From JAGGSN01 sp965603725 (lineage in GTDB: Bacteria > Zixibacteria > MSB-5A5 > UBA10806 > 4484-95): 64,000 nt of DNA. Below, one piece after another: positions 7,913 to 17,900 of the stretch (positions are counted from its first letter, which is position 1; each line of letters begins with the position of its first letter). Made by a program: the position numbers and the translations under genes. The notes beneath the pieces are model-generated. The model was not told where the DNA came from and made no database searches. It saw only the letters and a program-made list of their open reading frames with translations. Location: positions 25,458-89,457 of the forward strand of contig CBFDEC010000009.1 in the NCBI GenBank assembly GCA_965603725.1. Direction: 5' to 3'.

Positions 7913-10063
7913 TTATTTTTTTGACTGAACATCCGCCGTATCTTTGAGCTTGGCTGCCAGGGCATTTTGAACCAGGGCTTTGATTTTATTCATCTCGAAT
8001 GGCTTGGCAAGGATTCCATCAAGCATGCTTTGTCTGACCATTTCATCATCTATCTGGTTGCCCCACCCGGATATCATTACCACCGGCACGTCAGGCCTTA
8101 ACGACTTACAAATCCTTGCTACCTCCCAGCCGCTGATACCCGGCATACCAAGGTCGGTAATTACAATATTGAAATCACCTTTCTTAAACTGTTCTACACC
8201 TTCCTCGCCAGTTACAGCTAAGGACACATCATGACCCATGAACTTAAGTATATCACCGATAACTTCCAGAATGTTTATATCATCATCAATGACCAGCGCT
8301 CTGGCCTTTATCTCATCTTTAACCTCAGAAACGGCAGCCGGCTTTGTTTTAGCTTTGGCGGTGGTCTGGAATGAGAGTGTAAAAGTCGTCCCCACTCCGG
8401 GTTTTGAATCAACATCAATTTCGACTTTGTGACGGGTAACTATACCGTAGACGACAGCTAATCCCATTCCCGTACCCTGCTTACCTTTGGTAGTGAAGAA
8501 CGGGAAAAACATTCGGTTTAATGTATTATCAGCCATCCCAACCCCGTTATCCTTAATCGTAACAACTGCCTGATCATCCTTCATATATGACTTGATCTTG
8601 ATATAACCGCCCTCAGTCAAGGCGTCAACAGCATTTAAAATAATATTAGAAAACGCTTCAACCAGGTCGGGTTGATTACCGAGTATCGGGAGAAGTTCAC
8701 CACGTTCAAAGGTTAGAACAATCACAACTCCCTGGCGCTGGCAATCATCTTTCCATCGCGGCTTAGTCATTTCGACAGCGTCAGCTATAGCTTTATTCAG
8801 GTCAACATGTTCAAACTGCCCCCCGCCTGATACTCTGGTAAAGTTTTGTAATTTCTGAACGGTTTTGGCGCCCCTGAAGGTTACTTCCTCAATTTGTCTG
8901 AGCTGATCAAGCCATTTGCTGTTTTTGATTTCACTCAACAGCAACTGGGTTCTACCCAAAATGGTTCCCAGCACATTATTGAAATCATGGGCGACGCCGC
9001 CGGCCATTTCGCCAAGGGCTCTAAGTTTTTCAGTTAATATTAGCTGTTCCTGGGTAGTGGAAAGCTCTTTATAGGCTTTCTCAAGGCTTTGAAAAAGCTT
9101 GGCATTCTCGATGGCGTCGGCGGTCTGACGCGCAAAAATAGTCAGTATATCAAGATCATCCTGGACAAACTGTTTGGCTTTGGTTGAGCGCAATGTTACA
9201 GCTCCAATAACCTCGCCAGACCATGTTAAAGGAGCGCTGATGAGCGACTCCTGTTCATCCGGCGGAGTGCCGGGTACATGATAGGTTCGTGGATCAGATT
9301 CTGAATGGTTCGAAATAAGCCCTATACCGCTCTGGGCGACCAGACCGGTTAATCCCTCCCCGAGTTTTAAGGTAATTTTTGAAATTTCTTCTTCATGTTG
9401 TTCATCGACTGTAATTAAAGGTCTCAGAAGGTCTGACTTTTTATCCAGAGTAAATATTGTCCCGCCATCAGCGCCGACGATTTTAGTCGCCAGGTTTATA
9501 GCTTTCTCTAAAACCTCGGTATAATTCAGCGATGAATAAATAGCGGTTGACAATTCCAGCAAAGCGGCCAGTTTGGCATTAAGTTCCTGACCAATTCTTT
9601 CTTTCAATGACAGTTTCAATGAAAGCGCAACCTGTTCGGTTATAAAAGCGGCTTTCTCAGCATAGCTTTTCGAATAATCCGACGGCAATTCATGCCAGCC
9701 CCAGATCAAAAATCCGCCGCCAATATCCACAAGTTCAAATGGAATTGTCAGCGCTTTTCGGCAGTGAAGCGTTTTAGCAAATACATTGCAGATAGGTTTT
9801 GTGCATAAGAGCTCATCATTTTCATCTGAAGGATTAAAGTCCTGTTGTGAGCATAATTCCCAGGTATTGGGAGCGATCTTTTGCAATTCTTTTTCGAGTT
9901 GAGCTGTTTCATTTGTTTTTTTATTTATCAGCAAATAGCATTGCATCAAGACCGAATCGACAATAATCAGGGCGAAATAATCAGCGCCCAGGTTCTGACT
10001 GTTCCTTATCGAGATTGCCTCGAATATGGGCAATACATGGTTCTTATGCAATCCTACCGGCAT
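7913..10063 (-). CDS. GAF-domain hybrid histidine kinase
   Basis: A soluble 716-residue hybrid kinase with no membrane segment. Residues 1-150 form an unrecognised sensory region with a possible PocR/GAF-like fold. A GAF domain follows (about 160-325), then HisKA with the H-box GEMAGGVAHDFNNVLGT, then HATPase with N-box IILNAVDALTEGG, G1 DNGVGM and G2 GKQGTGMGLAVVYG, and a C-terminal receiver (about 585-705) with the acceptor Asp in VITDLGMP. The first 20 bp overlap the end of the larger hybrid kinase upstream, so the two are translationally coupled. It would autophosphorylate and pass phosphate to its own receiver; the output partner is unknown. Confidence 0.9.
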   Translation of the reverse strand: MPVGLHKNHVLPIFEAISIRNSQNLGADYFALIIVDSVLMQCYLLINKKTNETAQLEKELQKIAPNTWELCSQQDFNPSDENDELLCTKPICNVFAKTLHCRKALTIPFELVDIGGGFLIWGWHELPSDYSKSYAEKAAFITEQVALSLKLSLKERIGQELNAKLAALLELSTAIYSSLNYTEVLEKAINLATKIVGADGGTIFTLDKKSDLLRPLITVDEQHEEEISKITLKLGEGLTGLVAQSGIGLISNHSESDPRTYHVPGTPPDEQESLISAPLTWSGEVIGAVTLRSTKAKQFVQDDLDILTIFARQTADAIENAKLFQSLEKAYKELSTTQEQLILTEKLRALGEMAGGVAHDFNNVLGTILGRTQLLLSEIKNSKWLDQLRQIEEVTFRGAKTVQKLQNFTRVSGGGQFEHVDLNKAIADAVEMTKPRWKDDCQRQGVVIVLTFERGELLPILGNQPDLVEAFSNIILNAVDALTEGGYIKIKSYMKDDQAVVTIKDNGVGMADNTLNRMFFPFFTTKGKQGTGMGLAVVYGIVTRHKVEIDVDSKPGVGTTFTLSFQTTAKAKTKPAAVSEVKDEIKARALVIDDDINILEVIGDILKFMGHDVSLAVTGEEGVEQFKKGDFNIVITDLGMPGISGWEVARICKSLRPDVPVVMISGWGNQIDDEMVRQSMLDGILAKPFEMNKIKALVQNALAAKLKDTADVQSKK

Positions 10064-13000
10064 CGACTTTCCTTACATTAACCTGGCTAATTAAGTCCTT
10101 TACCTGCTCCAGAGTGAAAGGTTTTTTCAAAACTTGCGTCAATCCTCTTGACGCCAGGTCCTGTTTTTTGATTTCTTTATTCCAGCCAGTCATTGGCACA
10201 ATCCGGCAATCAGGAGAAGCGCTTTTAACCATGTCAATAACTTTCCAACCATCCTTATCAGGCAAGCCAAGGTCGGTTATTACCAGATCGAAAGAATGTT
10301 TTGATAAAAGATCACTGGCCTGGGCATAATCACAAGCCATTACGACTTTATCACACAGGCCTTTTATTATTTCATGCAAAATAGCTCGAAAGTTGTCGTC
10401 ATCCTCCACCACCAGAACTGACAGGGCTGAGACATTGCTTTCGGCCGTTGATTCTTTTATAGCCGGAAGTTTTATTGTAAATACTGTACCTTTGCCCGGT
10501 TCACTTTCAACTGTGATTTCGCCGCTGTGGCGATTTATTATAGCATATACCATTGCCAGACCGAGACCGGTTCCCAGGCGACCTTTAGTGGTAAAATATG
10601 GGTCGAAAATCCGCTTAACTGTATCGGCGTCCATCCCGATACCGTCATCACTGATGTGTAAAATGACATTTTCAGATTCAACATGGGCGTCGATATTGAT
10701 ATTACCATCCCCGGAAATGGCGTCAATGGCATTAAGTATTAAATTAGAGATCACTTCGACCAGCTCCGAACGATTGCCTGTAATACAAAGATCACCTATC
10801 AGCCTGGTTTTAACTTTAATTAATTTACAGCTTTGAATATCCTCCCATTTGGGTCTGGTCATCTCGACTGTATCTTCAATAATCTCCGCCAGTTTGATTG
10901 CAGAGAATTTGTTTTCGCTTTTGCTTTTTGTAAATTCATTTATGCGGGACAGAATACTTATACCATCAACGGCCGACTTTTCAATGACCTTCAGATTCTT
11001 AAACAGTACATTTTGGGAAACATCTTTATTCTGATCTTTAGCCAGGGTCAACATCTGTACTCGCCCGACTATGGCGGCTAAGATATTCTTAAAATCATGT
11101 GCAATACCGGCGGCCACCTCTCCCAGGGCTTTAAACTTTTCAGTTTGAATAAGTTTTTCCTGCGTTTCAGCTAAACGATCGTAGGCTTTTTTTAGTTCGC
11201 TGTAAAGCATGGCATTACTTATAGCTATTTCCAGGTGTTGAGAAACGTCATACAACAATGAATTGTCCTGGGGTCTGAAACCCTCTGGATTAGGGTTGCC
11301 TACCAGTAGAAATCCGATATGCTTATTTTCATGCTTGATTGGTGAAATTGCTATATAATTAATATCCTGGTCATGAAAATATTTTTGCAGGGGATCGGTT
11401 AACCTCATTTCGTTTATGTTGTAATAAACCGGTTTAGCCTGCCTGACAACTTCAGCGAAATATAGCTCCAGACTTTCGATATCGGGCATTTCCCATATAC
11501 CGTCTTTATACCTTTTAAAATAATCCGACTGATCGGGATATTCAGGATGTTCCTTGAATACAATGGTCGCCCAGTTATAACCGGTGATCTCGGACAACGA
11601 TTTGACAATTCGGTTGAACAGATCTTCCAGATCAAGAGTGGCAGAAATCGCCTGGTTGATCTGGTCGACCAAACTTAGCCGTTCAGCGGTATCGATAGTC
11701 TCGCTATACAGGCTTATGTTATTAAGCGTAACCGCTAAAAATTCGGCAATTGTCTGAAGAGTAGTCAGGTCTATCCGAGAGAACGCCTTGGGACGCCTGT
11801 CCTGGATATCGAGTACCCCGTGAAAATTTCTACCGGCCACCAGCGGCAGACTATATCGCGACTTAACGCCTTCAATCCCGACGTCGAGATCATCCGGAGA
11901 AATATCATTCTGATAATAACTCTTCCACTGCTTAAAAACAATTGACAGTGTTCCCTTATCGGTGGGAAGTTTCAAACCCGGTTCATATCCTTGTCCCCAG
12001 CGACAACTCTGCTGAGCCAGCCTGAGCTGGTCATCATAATCGGGAACAAACACGGCGACCAAATCGAAACCAAACCCTTCTGACAATGACTTAACAGCTT
12101 CACTTAGCAGTTCAGATTGATTCAGGATGCCGGAAAGTTTTTTTACCAGCGAATTTGTCAGGGCGAGTTTAGCAGTGCGTTCGCGTTCTATCTGTTTCAG
12201 CCTTATCTTCTCCATGGCGGCTGCAACCTGATCTATCAACGATTCTAACAAATCCTCTTCACGCTTTGTAAAAGCATATTTTTCACTGGACTCAACATCA
12301 AGGACACCCACAACTTTTCCATGTAAAATAACTGGCACTGCCAGCTCTGAACCGGTCTTACCGGTTGAGACGATAAATCTTTTATCCTTGCTGACATCGC
12401 CCACATTGATGGTTTTCTTTTGGGCGGCGGCATGCCCGGTTATGCCTTCTTGGCCAATTTTAAAGCGATGTCCCAGTTGGTACTCGGGATATTCGCCGAT
12501 CGTTGTCACTATATACAGTTCATCAGTATCGAAATCTCTTAACATAAAGGCGCAATTTGAGATATTAAAATTCATCGAAATTGCGTTTAAGACCCTGTTA
12601 TAAAATGGTATCAAATCGAGATCAGAATTTAAAGCCTGACCGACATCAAACATTGTCGTTATCTGAGCGACTTTATCTATAATCATCGAATACATGCGGG
12701 CGTTCTCAATAGCGGCCGCTGCCTGGGCAACCAGAGCGGCGCTTAAATCAACAACGTCTCTGTTTAAAACTGATCGGTCCTCAGTCCGTTGCTCAACCAT
12801 TATAAGAATGCCGGTAAGTTTCCCTGCGCGTTTAAGGGGAGCTATCAGAGCATCGGAACAACCATACAGCTTCAAAGCCTTCAGATCATCTTTAGGACAT
12901 GGTTTTAAATCCCTTTCTTCCATCAGGAACGGAGTGTTTAAGGACATTATCTCCTGCAGCCAGGACATCTTCTCTATGTCAATTATTCTTTCCTCAGGGC

Positions 13001-14009
13001 TGACTGTCAGGCCGCCTCTATTTGAATAGAACTTCTGCATATACATTTTATCAGTATCATCCTGGCTCAATAAAATATAACTGTAGCTGCAGCCGAAATA
13101 ATCGCCAAGTTTGGCCACTAGAATATTGCAGACCTCATCGAGATCTAAAGAGGAGGAAATTGCCAGGGAGGTTTTCATTAGCATTTCGTTTCGCTTATTC
13201 TCCTTGGAAATCAGAACCTGGTTATTATGATTTTCATAAAACCACGAGGCGGCAATACCTACAAAATCAAGCTTTGGATAATAATATTCGTTATACGATG
13301 GAGTTTCCTTATGAAAAAATACAATTACTCCTATAGGTCTGCCCTGCGGCATTAATGGCAGCAGCCAGGCAGCCTCAAAATCTTCGAATAATCTCTGACA
13401 ATTGCCTTTAATCCTTTGCGGATTCGTAAGAAAACGTGGAAAACCAGTCTCAAATATTTCAGATACAACGCCGGTTCCGTAAATAGCATAATCTTCCCTG
13501 GAACGGGATTTAATTCTGCAATGGCCGCAGAGTTTCATCTCTCCTTTCGGATCTATTATAAAAGCGGCTGCCGCATCAAACTCCAGCTGCTCACATGAAA
13601 GATTCAGCAAATGACTGTAACCGTCACTGAGCGTCTGAACATCATCAAGACTGTCTTTAATTTGCTGAAAGATCTTTATAACGCCGGTGCCAATTCCTGT
13701 GCTTCTATCTTTATATTCTATTTTCACGGTTTGAGAATGATCGTTGGAGTCGACTTCCTTTTCTGACCTTTTTTTTGACGATGTTACTTTTGGTTCTTTG
13801 ACGAACCTGATTGATTTTATGATAGCATATATAACGGTAATCGAACCGATAGCAACAAGCAGCAGCACCGGAGTAAATATTTCAGCGCTTCTGATGCCTT
13901 CCAGCGCAAACAAATTTAAACGATCAATCAACAGCAGGAAAATTGCCAATCCTGCCATGCTGATCCATTTTAGTATTCTATTATGATCGGGTCTTGAGGA
14001 TGATATCAT
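10044..14009 (-). CDS. membrane-anchored hybrid histidine kinase with five GAF domains
   Basis: A 1321-residue sensor kinase. Two membrane helices lie within residues 15-68. Five consecutive GAF-type modules follow, at roughly 110-265, 275-440, 445-610, 620-770 and 780-945, each beginning with a similar helical stretch (for example TSLAISSSLDLDEV and INQAISATLDLEDL). HisKA carries the H-box EVAAGIAHDFKNILA, HATPase has NLILNAIDAISG, DDGIGM and GRLGTGLGLAMVY, and the C-terminal receiver has VITDLGLP. The array of GAF domains suggests integration of several small ligands or dimer-relay geometry. The gene begins 13 bp after the multi-GAF receptor gene and overlaps the next kinase by 20 bp, so all three form one operon. 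Confidence 0.92.
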   Translation of the reverse strand: MISSSRPDHNRILKWISMAGLAIFLLLIDRLNLFALEGIRSAEIFTPVLLLVAIGSITVIYAIIKSIRFVKEPKVTSSKKRSEKEVDSNDHSQTVKIEYKDRSTGIGTGVIKIFQQIKDSLDDVQTLSDGYSHLLNLSCEQLEFDAAAAFIIDPKGEMKLCGHCRIKSRSREDYAIYGTGVVSEIFETGFPRFLTNPQRIKGNCQRLFEDFEAAWLLPLMPQGRPIGVIVFFHKETPSYNEYYYPKLDFVGIAASWFYENHNNQVLISKENKRNEMLMKTSLAISSSLDLDEVCNILVAKLGDYFGCSYSYILLSQDDTDKMYMQKFYSNRGGLTVSPEERIIDIEKMSWLQEIMSLNTPFLMEERDLKPCPKDDLKALKLYGCSDALIAPLKRAGKLTGILIMVEQRTEDRSVLNRDVVDLSAALVAQAAAAIENARMYSMIIDKVAQITTMFDVGQALNSDLDLIPFYNRVLNAISMNFNISNCAFMLRDFDTDELYIVTTIGEYPEYQLGHRFKIGQEGITGHAAAQKKTINVGDVSKDKRFIVSTGKTGSELAVPVILHGKVVGVLDVESSEKYAFTKREEDLLESLIDQVAAAMEKIRLKQIERERTAKLALTNSLVKKLSGILNQSELLSEAVKSLSEGFGFDLVAVFVPDYDDQLRLAQQSCRWGQGYEPGLKLPTDKGTLSIVFKQWKSYYQNDISPDDLDVGIEGVKSRYSLPLVAGRNFHGVLDIQDRRPKAFSRIDLTTLQTIAEFLAVTLNNISLYSETIDTAERLSLVDQINQAISATLDLEDLFNRIVKSLSEITGYNWATIVFKEHPEYPDQSDYFKRYKDGIWEMPDIESLELYFAEVVRQAKPVYYNINEMRLTDPLQKYFHDQDINYIAISPIKHENKHIGFLLVGNPNPEGFRPQDNSLLYDVSQHLEIAISNAMLYSELKKAYDRLAETQEKLIQTEKFKALGEVAAGIAHDFKNILAAIVGRVQMLTLAKDQNKDVSQNVLFKNLKVIEKSAVDGISILSRINEFTKSKSENKFSAIKLAEIIEDTVEMTRPKWEDIQSCKLIKVKTRLIGDLCITGNRSELVEVISNLILNAIDAISGDGNINIDAHVESENVILHISDDGIGMDADTVKRIFDPYFTTKGRLGTGLGLAMVYAIINRHSGEITVESEPGKGTVFTIKLPAIKESTAESNVSALSVLVVEDDDNFRAILHEIIKGLCDKVVMACDYAQASDLLSKHSFDLVITDLGLPDKDGWKVIDMVKSASPDCRIVPMTGWNKEIKKQDLASRGLTQVLKKPFTLEQVKDLISQVNVRKVDAGRIA

Positions 14010-14022
14010 ATAAATATCAAAG

Positions 14023-16140
14023 TTATCTTTTCACAATGGTTTCAACTATTCTTTTAGCTTCAGCAAATTGGCCGGACAGTTTATGGATTTTCTCAGCGTT
14101 TCTATTAATCACATCGAGATACTTGATAAGCTCTTCCCTGTCAACGTTGAGTTTATTTTTAAGGTATTCGCATGAGGCCAGGATACCAGCCAAGGGACCG
14201 TTAATCCGGCTGTTGAAACCTGGGATCATTTTAAAAGTATCAGCCTGGTTCTCATAATAACGAAGACGTCTGTTAGCTATCCTGTTTGAATCGGCAAGGA
14301 TATTCCTGGTGGCAATACTGTTTTTGTGCATTAGAGACATTGATATCACATTTGTCAACAAAACAGCAAAAACCAGTTGATGAGAACTAATTTTATTACG
14401 ATCAGAACTGCGGCTCTCACCGATAGTGACAACGCCGGCCGTTTTCCCCTCGGTAATTATCGGTATAATCATACACTGAGATATGCCTTTTGGCATCAGC
14501 AGATTGGCTTCCAGTTCAGAAATTTTTGCAGTTATATTATTATCGCTTATTATTTCGGGTTTACCGGTTGCCATAACTTTCCTGTGCGTATAAAGCTCGG
14601 CCAACGGTAAACCGGTAATAGTCCTTTCATCCCATAAAAGCTCCCGGCGCTGATAGATAGCGGCGGTCTGAAATCTCTTTCTATCGTTGTCGAGAAGCAT
14701 GATACGGCAGAACGTGGATGGCGTATTTTCGACTATTATCCTGGCCAGTTCACGATATATATTAACTGATGTTCCCTGGTCACCAGCCGCCTCCAGTGAA
14801 TATTTAACGGCTCCGATTTTATCGAACGTATCGGATGTCAATGAATTGTTCATCTCCTCCAGTACCGACCCGGATATCACAGAAGCAATGGCCTCCATAA
14901 CAATAATATCATTCTGGCCGAATTTATGGTCCGTTTTAACCGAGACGTTTAGGGCTCCTATTGGTTCACCTCCGATTACAACGGGCGTAAAAATCGTCCT
15001 TGTATTTTGCGGAGGTTTATACTCTTCTCCCAGCAGATTTACATTGTCCGGCAGAGTCAGCCCCCGATTATTGGACATAACCCATCTTACCGGAATATAA
15101 TTATCGCCGGCAAAATATCCCTTATCAATAACAACATTTCCACCGGTGGGAAGATTAAAATCCAGAACATGCGGCGCCCCGTCGCCTTTAAGATAAAGGT
15201 TAACCGAATTAAATTTCAAGAATTGCCTTAATAACTTAGCCAGCCTTATGACGCATGTATTCAGATTGTCGTTAGACCGAGAGGTTTTCAGTATTACAGC
15301 GACAAAATCTCGGAAAGCCTGTTGCGATTGAATCGATCGCTGCAAACCATCTCTGTAAAAAGCCAGACCCAAATTGGCGCTGACTGCTTCTAAAATCCGC
15401 AGCTCTTCCTGTGAAAATACCCGGGGGTGGTCTGTATATACAGTCAGTACGCCCACTCGTTTAATGCCAAAATCGACCGGTATGGCAAGAGCTTCAACAA
15501 CAGGTCCATTCGTTGTTTCAATTATAATATCTTTATGGATTCGAATGCTTTCGTCAGTTTGAAATATCTCGCCGGTCTCGAAGACTTTGCTGTACAGACT
15601 ATTATCGGACGAGCTTATAAGTTCTTTCGATTTTTCAGTTAATCCGATTGAGGCAAATAGTGATAAACGGTTTTCCCTGCTCAAAATATGAATTGAAGCC
15701 CCCTGATAACCATAGTTTTCCAAGGCGGCAGACGCTATTTTACTAAATGTAGTTGGGGAGGCATCACCATAGGAAGACACTTTGGTTATAGACTCATATA
15801 GGCTGATACTCTTTGTTGCTTTCTGAAGACGGCTTGTAACGGAAAAAAGATAAGGCAGCCAGAGTATCATCCCCCAGATTACAAGAGTCCAGCCCACAAT
15901 GTAACCCATTACTGATTCTATGATAAAATAAATCATGGAAAGGCTGTAACCGGGACCAAGCAATCCCATATGACCAGCCAGACCGACAGTTGTTCCAAGC
16001 GCCAGTAAGACACAGCCATATGTCATAAGCCTTAAGGCTTTTGGACGAAATAAAAAATACCCGGATTTCAACTTGGCAACGGCCAGAAATATAGCAATAA
16101 GGGCCATTAGCCAGATAAGCTTCTGATGAATTAATATCAT
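14023..16140 (-). CDS. multi-GAF membrane receptor lacking a kinase core
   Basis: A 705-residue protein with three or four membrane helices in residues 1-105, then about three GAF-like domains (about 115-265, 270-430, 440-600). The C-terminal 90 residues form a helical hairpin resembling a HisKA dimerisation domain, but the expected His-Glu in the H-box is replaced (FNSRINGPLAGILASCEYL; the acceptor position is Ser or Asn) and no HATPase domain follows. It therefore cannot autophosphorylate. Being first in the operon with two complete hybrid kinases, it may act as a sensing partner that forms heterodimers with them. SD GGAG sits upstream of the ATG. Confidence 0.85.
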   Translation of the reverse strand: MILIHQKLIWLMALIAIFLAVAKLKSGYFLFRPKALRLMTYGCVLLALGTTVGLAGHMGLLGPGYSLSMIYFIIESVMGYIVGWTLVIWGMILWLPYLFSVTSRLQKATKSISLYESITKVSSYGDASPTTFSKIASAALENYGYQGASIHILSRENRLSLFASIGLTEKSKELISSSDNSLYSKVFETGEIFQTDESIRIHKDIIIETTNGPVVEALAIPVDFGIKRVGVLTVYTDHPRVFSQEELRILEAVSANLGLAFYRDGLQRSIQSQQAFRDFVAVILKTSRSNDNLNTCVIRLAKLLRQFLKFNSVNLYLKGDGAPHVLDFNLPTGGNVVIDKGYFAGDNYIPVRWVMSNNRGLTLPDNVNLLGEEYKPPQNTRTIFTPVVIGGEPIGALNVSVKTDHKFGQNDIIVMEAIASVISGSVLEEMNNSLTSDTFDKIGAVKYSLEAAGDQGTSVNIYRELARIIVENTPSTFCRIMLLDNDRKRFQTAAIYQRRELLWDERTITGLPLAELYTHRKVMATGKPEIISDNNITAKISELEANLLMPKGISQCMIIPIITEGKTAGVVTIGESRSSDRNKISSHQLVFAVLLTNVISMSLMHKNSIATRNILADSNRIANRRLRYYENQADTFKMIPGFNSRINGPLAGILASCEYLKNKLNVDREELIKYLDVINRNAEKIHKLSGQFAEAKRIVETIVKR

Positions 16141-16338
16141 GCACTACTCCAGCTTTTAACTTAATATTTTTTATTATATTTATCGGTTTTTTGTCAGATA
16201 TAATAAGCCCAGATAAAGAAAAAAGCCTTTAAAAATCGACTTTTTCACATAGTCAGTTTAGTCATTTATATATGTGAATGGCGCTAGCAATAAATAAAAC
16301 GTAAACTGTCATAATTTAACTGGACTGATTCAAAGTCC

Positions 16339-16415
16339 TGTCAGGTCATGCCCGCAAGGGTGTGACCTGACAGCACCTATATGCGGTCAGGTCACGTTTT
16401 ACTACGACCTGACCG
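16339..16415. repeat. two adjacent stem-loops sharing a TCAGGTC core
   Basis: The 395-bp gap between two signalling operons contains TGTCAGGTCA (16339-16348) with its exact complement at 16363-16372, and CGGTCAGGTC (16384-16393) with its exact complement at 16406-16415. Loops are 14 and 12 nt. The first loop has a further CCC/GGG pair. No T-run follows, so these are not ordinary terminators; a dispersed palindromic repeat or an operator pair are possible. The rest of the gap shows no gene. Confidence 0.7.
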
Positions 16416-16535
16416 AACATTAAATATTCATTAATGCTATGTCGATGATATTACAACACAATAGGTTAAATGCCATTTTCTTGAATTGACAATGTGGTTT
16501 ATGAGTAAAGCAGGTTAAGCTTTATGCTTAGACAA

Positions 16536-17888
16536 CTAACCCTGAGAGCGATATTCACCAAGCTTGTTTCTTAAAGTTCTGGTAGTGATTCCCAGAATTT
16601 CAGCAGTTCTGGCTTTGTTCCATTCATTGGCCTCAAGTGTTCTATATATCAGGCGCCGCTCCATATCGGCTATTGTAGATCCCACATCGCTATCAACGCC
16701 CTCAAAACCCGGTGAACCCACGGCAACTTCCATTGGAAAATCAGAAATTTTCAGCTCCTGCGAGCTGGACATAACAACCGCGCGTTCAATGTAATTCTCC
16801 AGCTCTCGTACATTTCCCGGCCAATTGTAGCTCATGAAATATTTAACCACTTTTTCTGAAAGAGCTTTTATCGGGACTCCTTCACGGCGACAGTATTTCT
16901 GCAAAAAATATTCAGACATCAATGGGATATCATCGAGACGCTCACGTAAGGGCGGCAAATTAATCGGGATTACCTGAAGCCTGAAAAATAGGTCGTCACG
17001 GAATTTACCTTTACTTACCTCCTGTTTCAGATCGCGATTAGAGGTGGCAATAATCCGCACATCAACTGATATGGTTTGCCCGGAGCCAAGACGTTCCAGC
17101 TCACGTTCCTGAATTACTCTTAAAAGCTTTGTCTGAATTTTCGGCGATATTTCCGAAATTTCATCCAGTAAGAGCGTGCCTCTGTTTGCCTGTTCAAAAC
17201 GGCCGGTGCTTGACTTTACAGCGCTGGTGAAAGCGCCTTTCTCATGACCGAAAAGTTCGGACTCGATAAGCCCCTCCGGCAAAGCGGCACAGTTCATTTT
17301 TATAAAAGGTCTATCAGCCCTGCTGGAATTGTAATGAATAGCTCTGGCAACTATCTCCTTGCCGGTGCCGGTCTCACCGCTTATCAATACCGTTGATACA
17401 GTATTTGCAACATTTTTGATAATGTCAAATATTTTCAACATGGCCGGAGAACGTCCAATCAGGTTTTCATAAGAATAGCTTTCAGCCAGTTCCTGCTTCA
17501 AATAGCGATTTTCTTCTTTAAGTTTTTTGTAATCCAAAGCCCTGCTTACAAGTATTTCCAACTCGCTGGCATTAAATGGCTTGGTAATATAGTCACAGGC
17601 TCCTAATTTCATCGCCTCAACTGCATTTTCAATTGTTCCAAAGGCGGTGATGACCATAACCCGGCAGTCAGGCTGAACGCTCATGGCGGCTTTTAAAACG
17701 TCAATGCCGCTGGCTTTCTGCATTTTCAGATCGGTGACAATCAGGTCGAACTCCAGTTTATTGAGCATCTCAATTGCCATCTCGCCTGATTTCGCCTGTT
17801 CAACCCCGTATCCTTTTCTGTTAAGGGTCTCGATAATAAACTCCCGAACCAGGGAATCATCGTCAACGACTAATATTTTTGAACTCAT
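16536..17888 (-). CDS. NtrC-family response regulator with GAFTSA variant loop
   Basis: A 450-residue regulator: receiver (1-120, acceptor D53 in VTDLKM), sigma-54 AAA+ domain (about 140-375) with Walker A GETGTGKE and Walker B LLDEISEI, and a C-terminal Fis-type helix-turn-helix (NKARTAEILGITTRTLRNKL). The loop that contacts sigma-54, normally GAFTGA, reads GAFTSA here. The gene starts 12 bp after the PAS histidine kinase, its obvious partner, an AtoS/AtoC-like arrangement. Changed loop residues are known in some family members, so activity with sigma-54 is likely but not certain. Confidence 0.93.
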   Translation of the reverse strand: MSSKILVVDDDSLVREFIIETLNRKGYGVEQAKSGEMAIEMLNKLEFDLIVTDLKMQKASGIDVLKAAMSVQPDCRVMVITAFGTIENAVEAMKLGACDYITKPFNASELEILVSRALDYKKLKEENRYLKQELAESYSYENLIGRSPAMLKIFDIIKNVANTVSTVLISGETGTGKEIVARAIHYNSSRADRPFIKMNCAALPEGLIESELFGHEKGAFTSAVKSSTGRFEQANRGTLLLDEISEISPKIQTKLLRVIQERELERLGSGQTISVDVRIIATSNRDLKQEVSKGKFRDDLFFRLQVIPINLPPLRERLDDIPLMSEYFLQKYCRREGVPIKALSEKVVKYFMSYNWPGNVRELENYIERAVVMSSSQELKISDFPMEVAVGSPGFEGVDSDVGSTIADMERRLIYRTLEANEWNKARTAEILGITTRTLRNKLGEYRSQG

Positions 17889-17900
17889 CCTTTAAACCTT

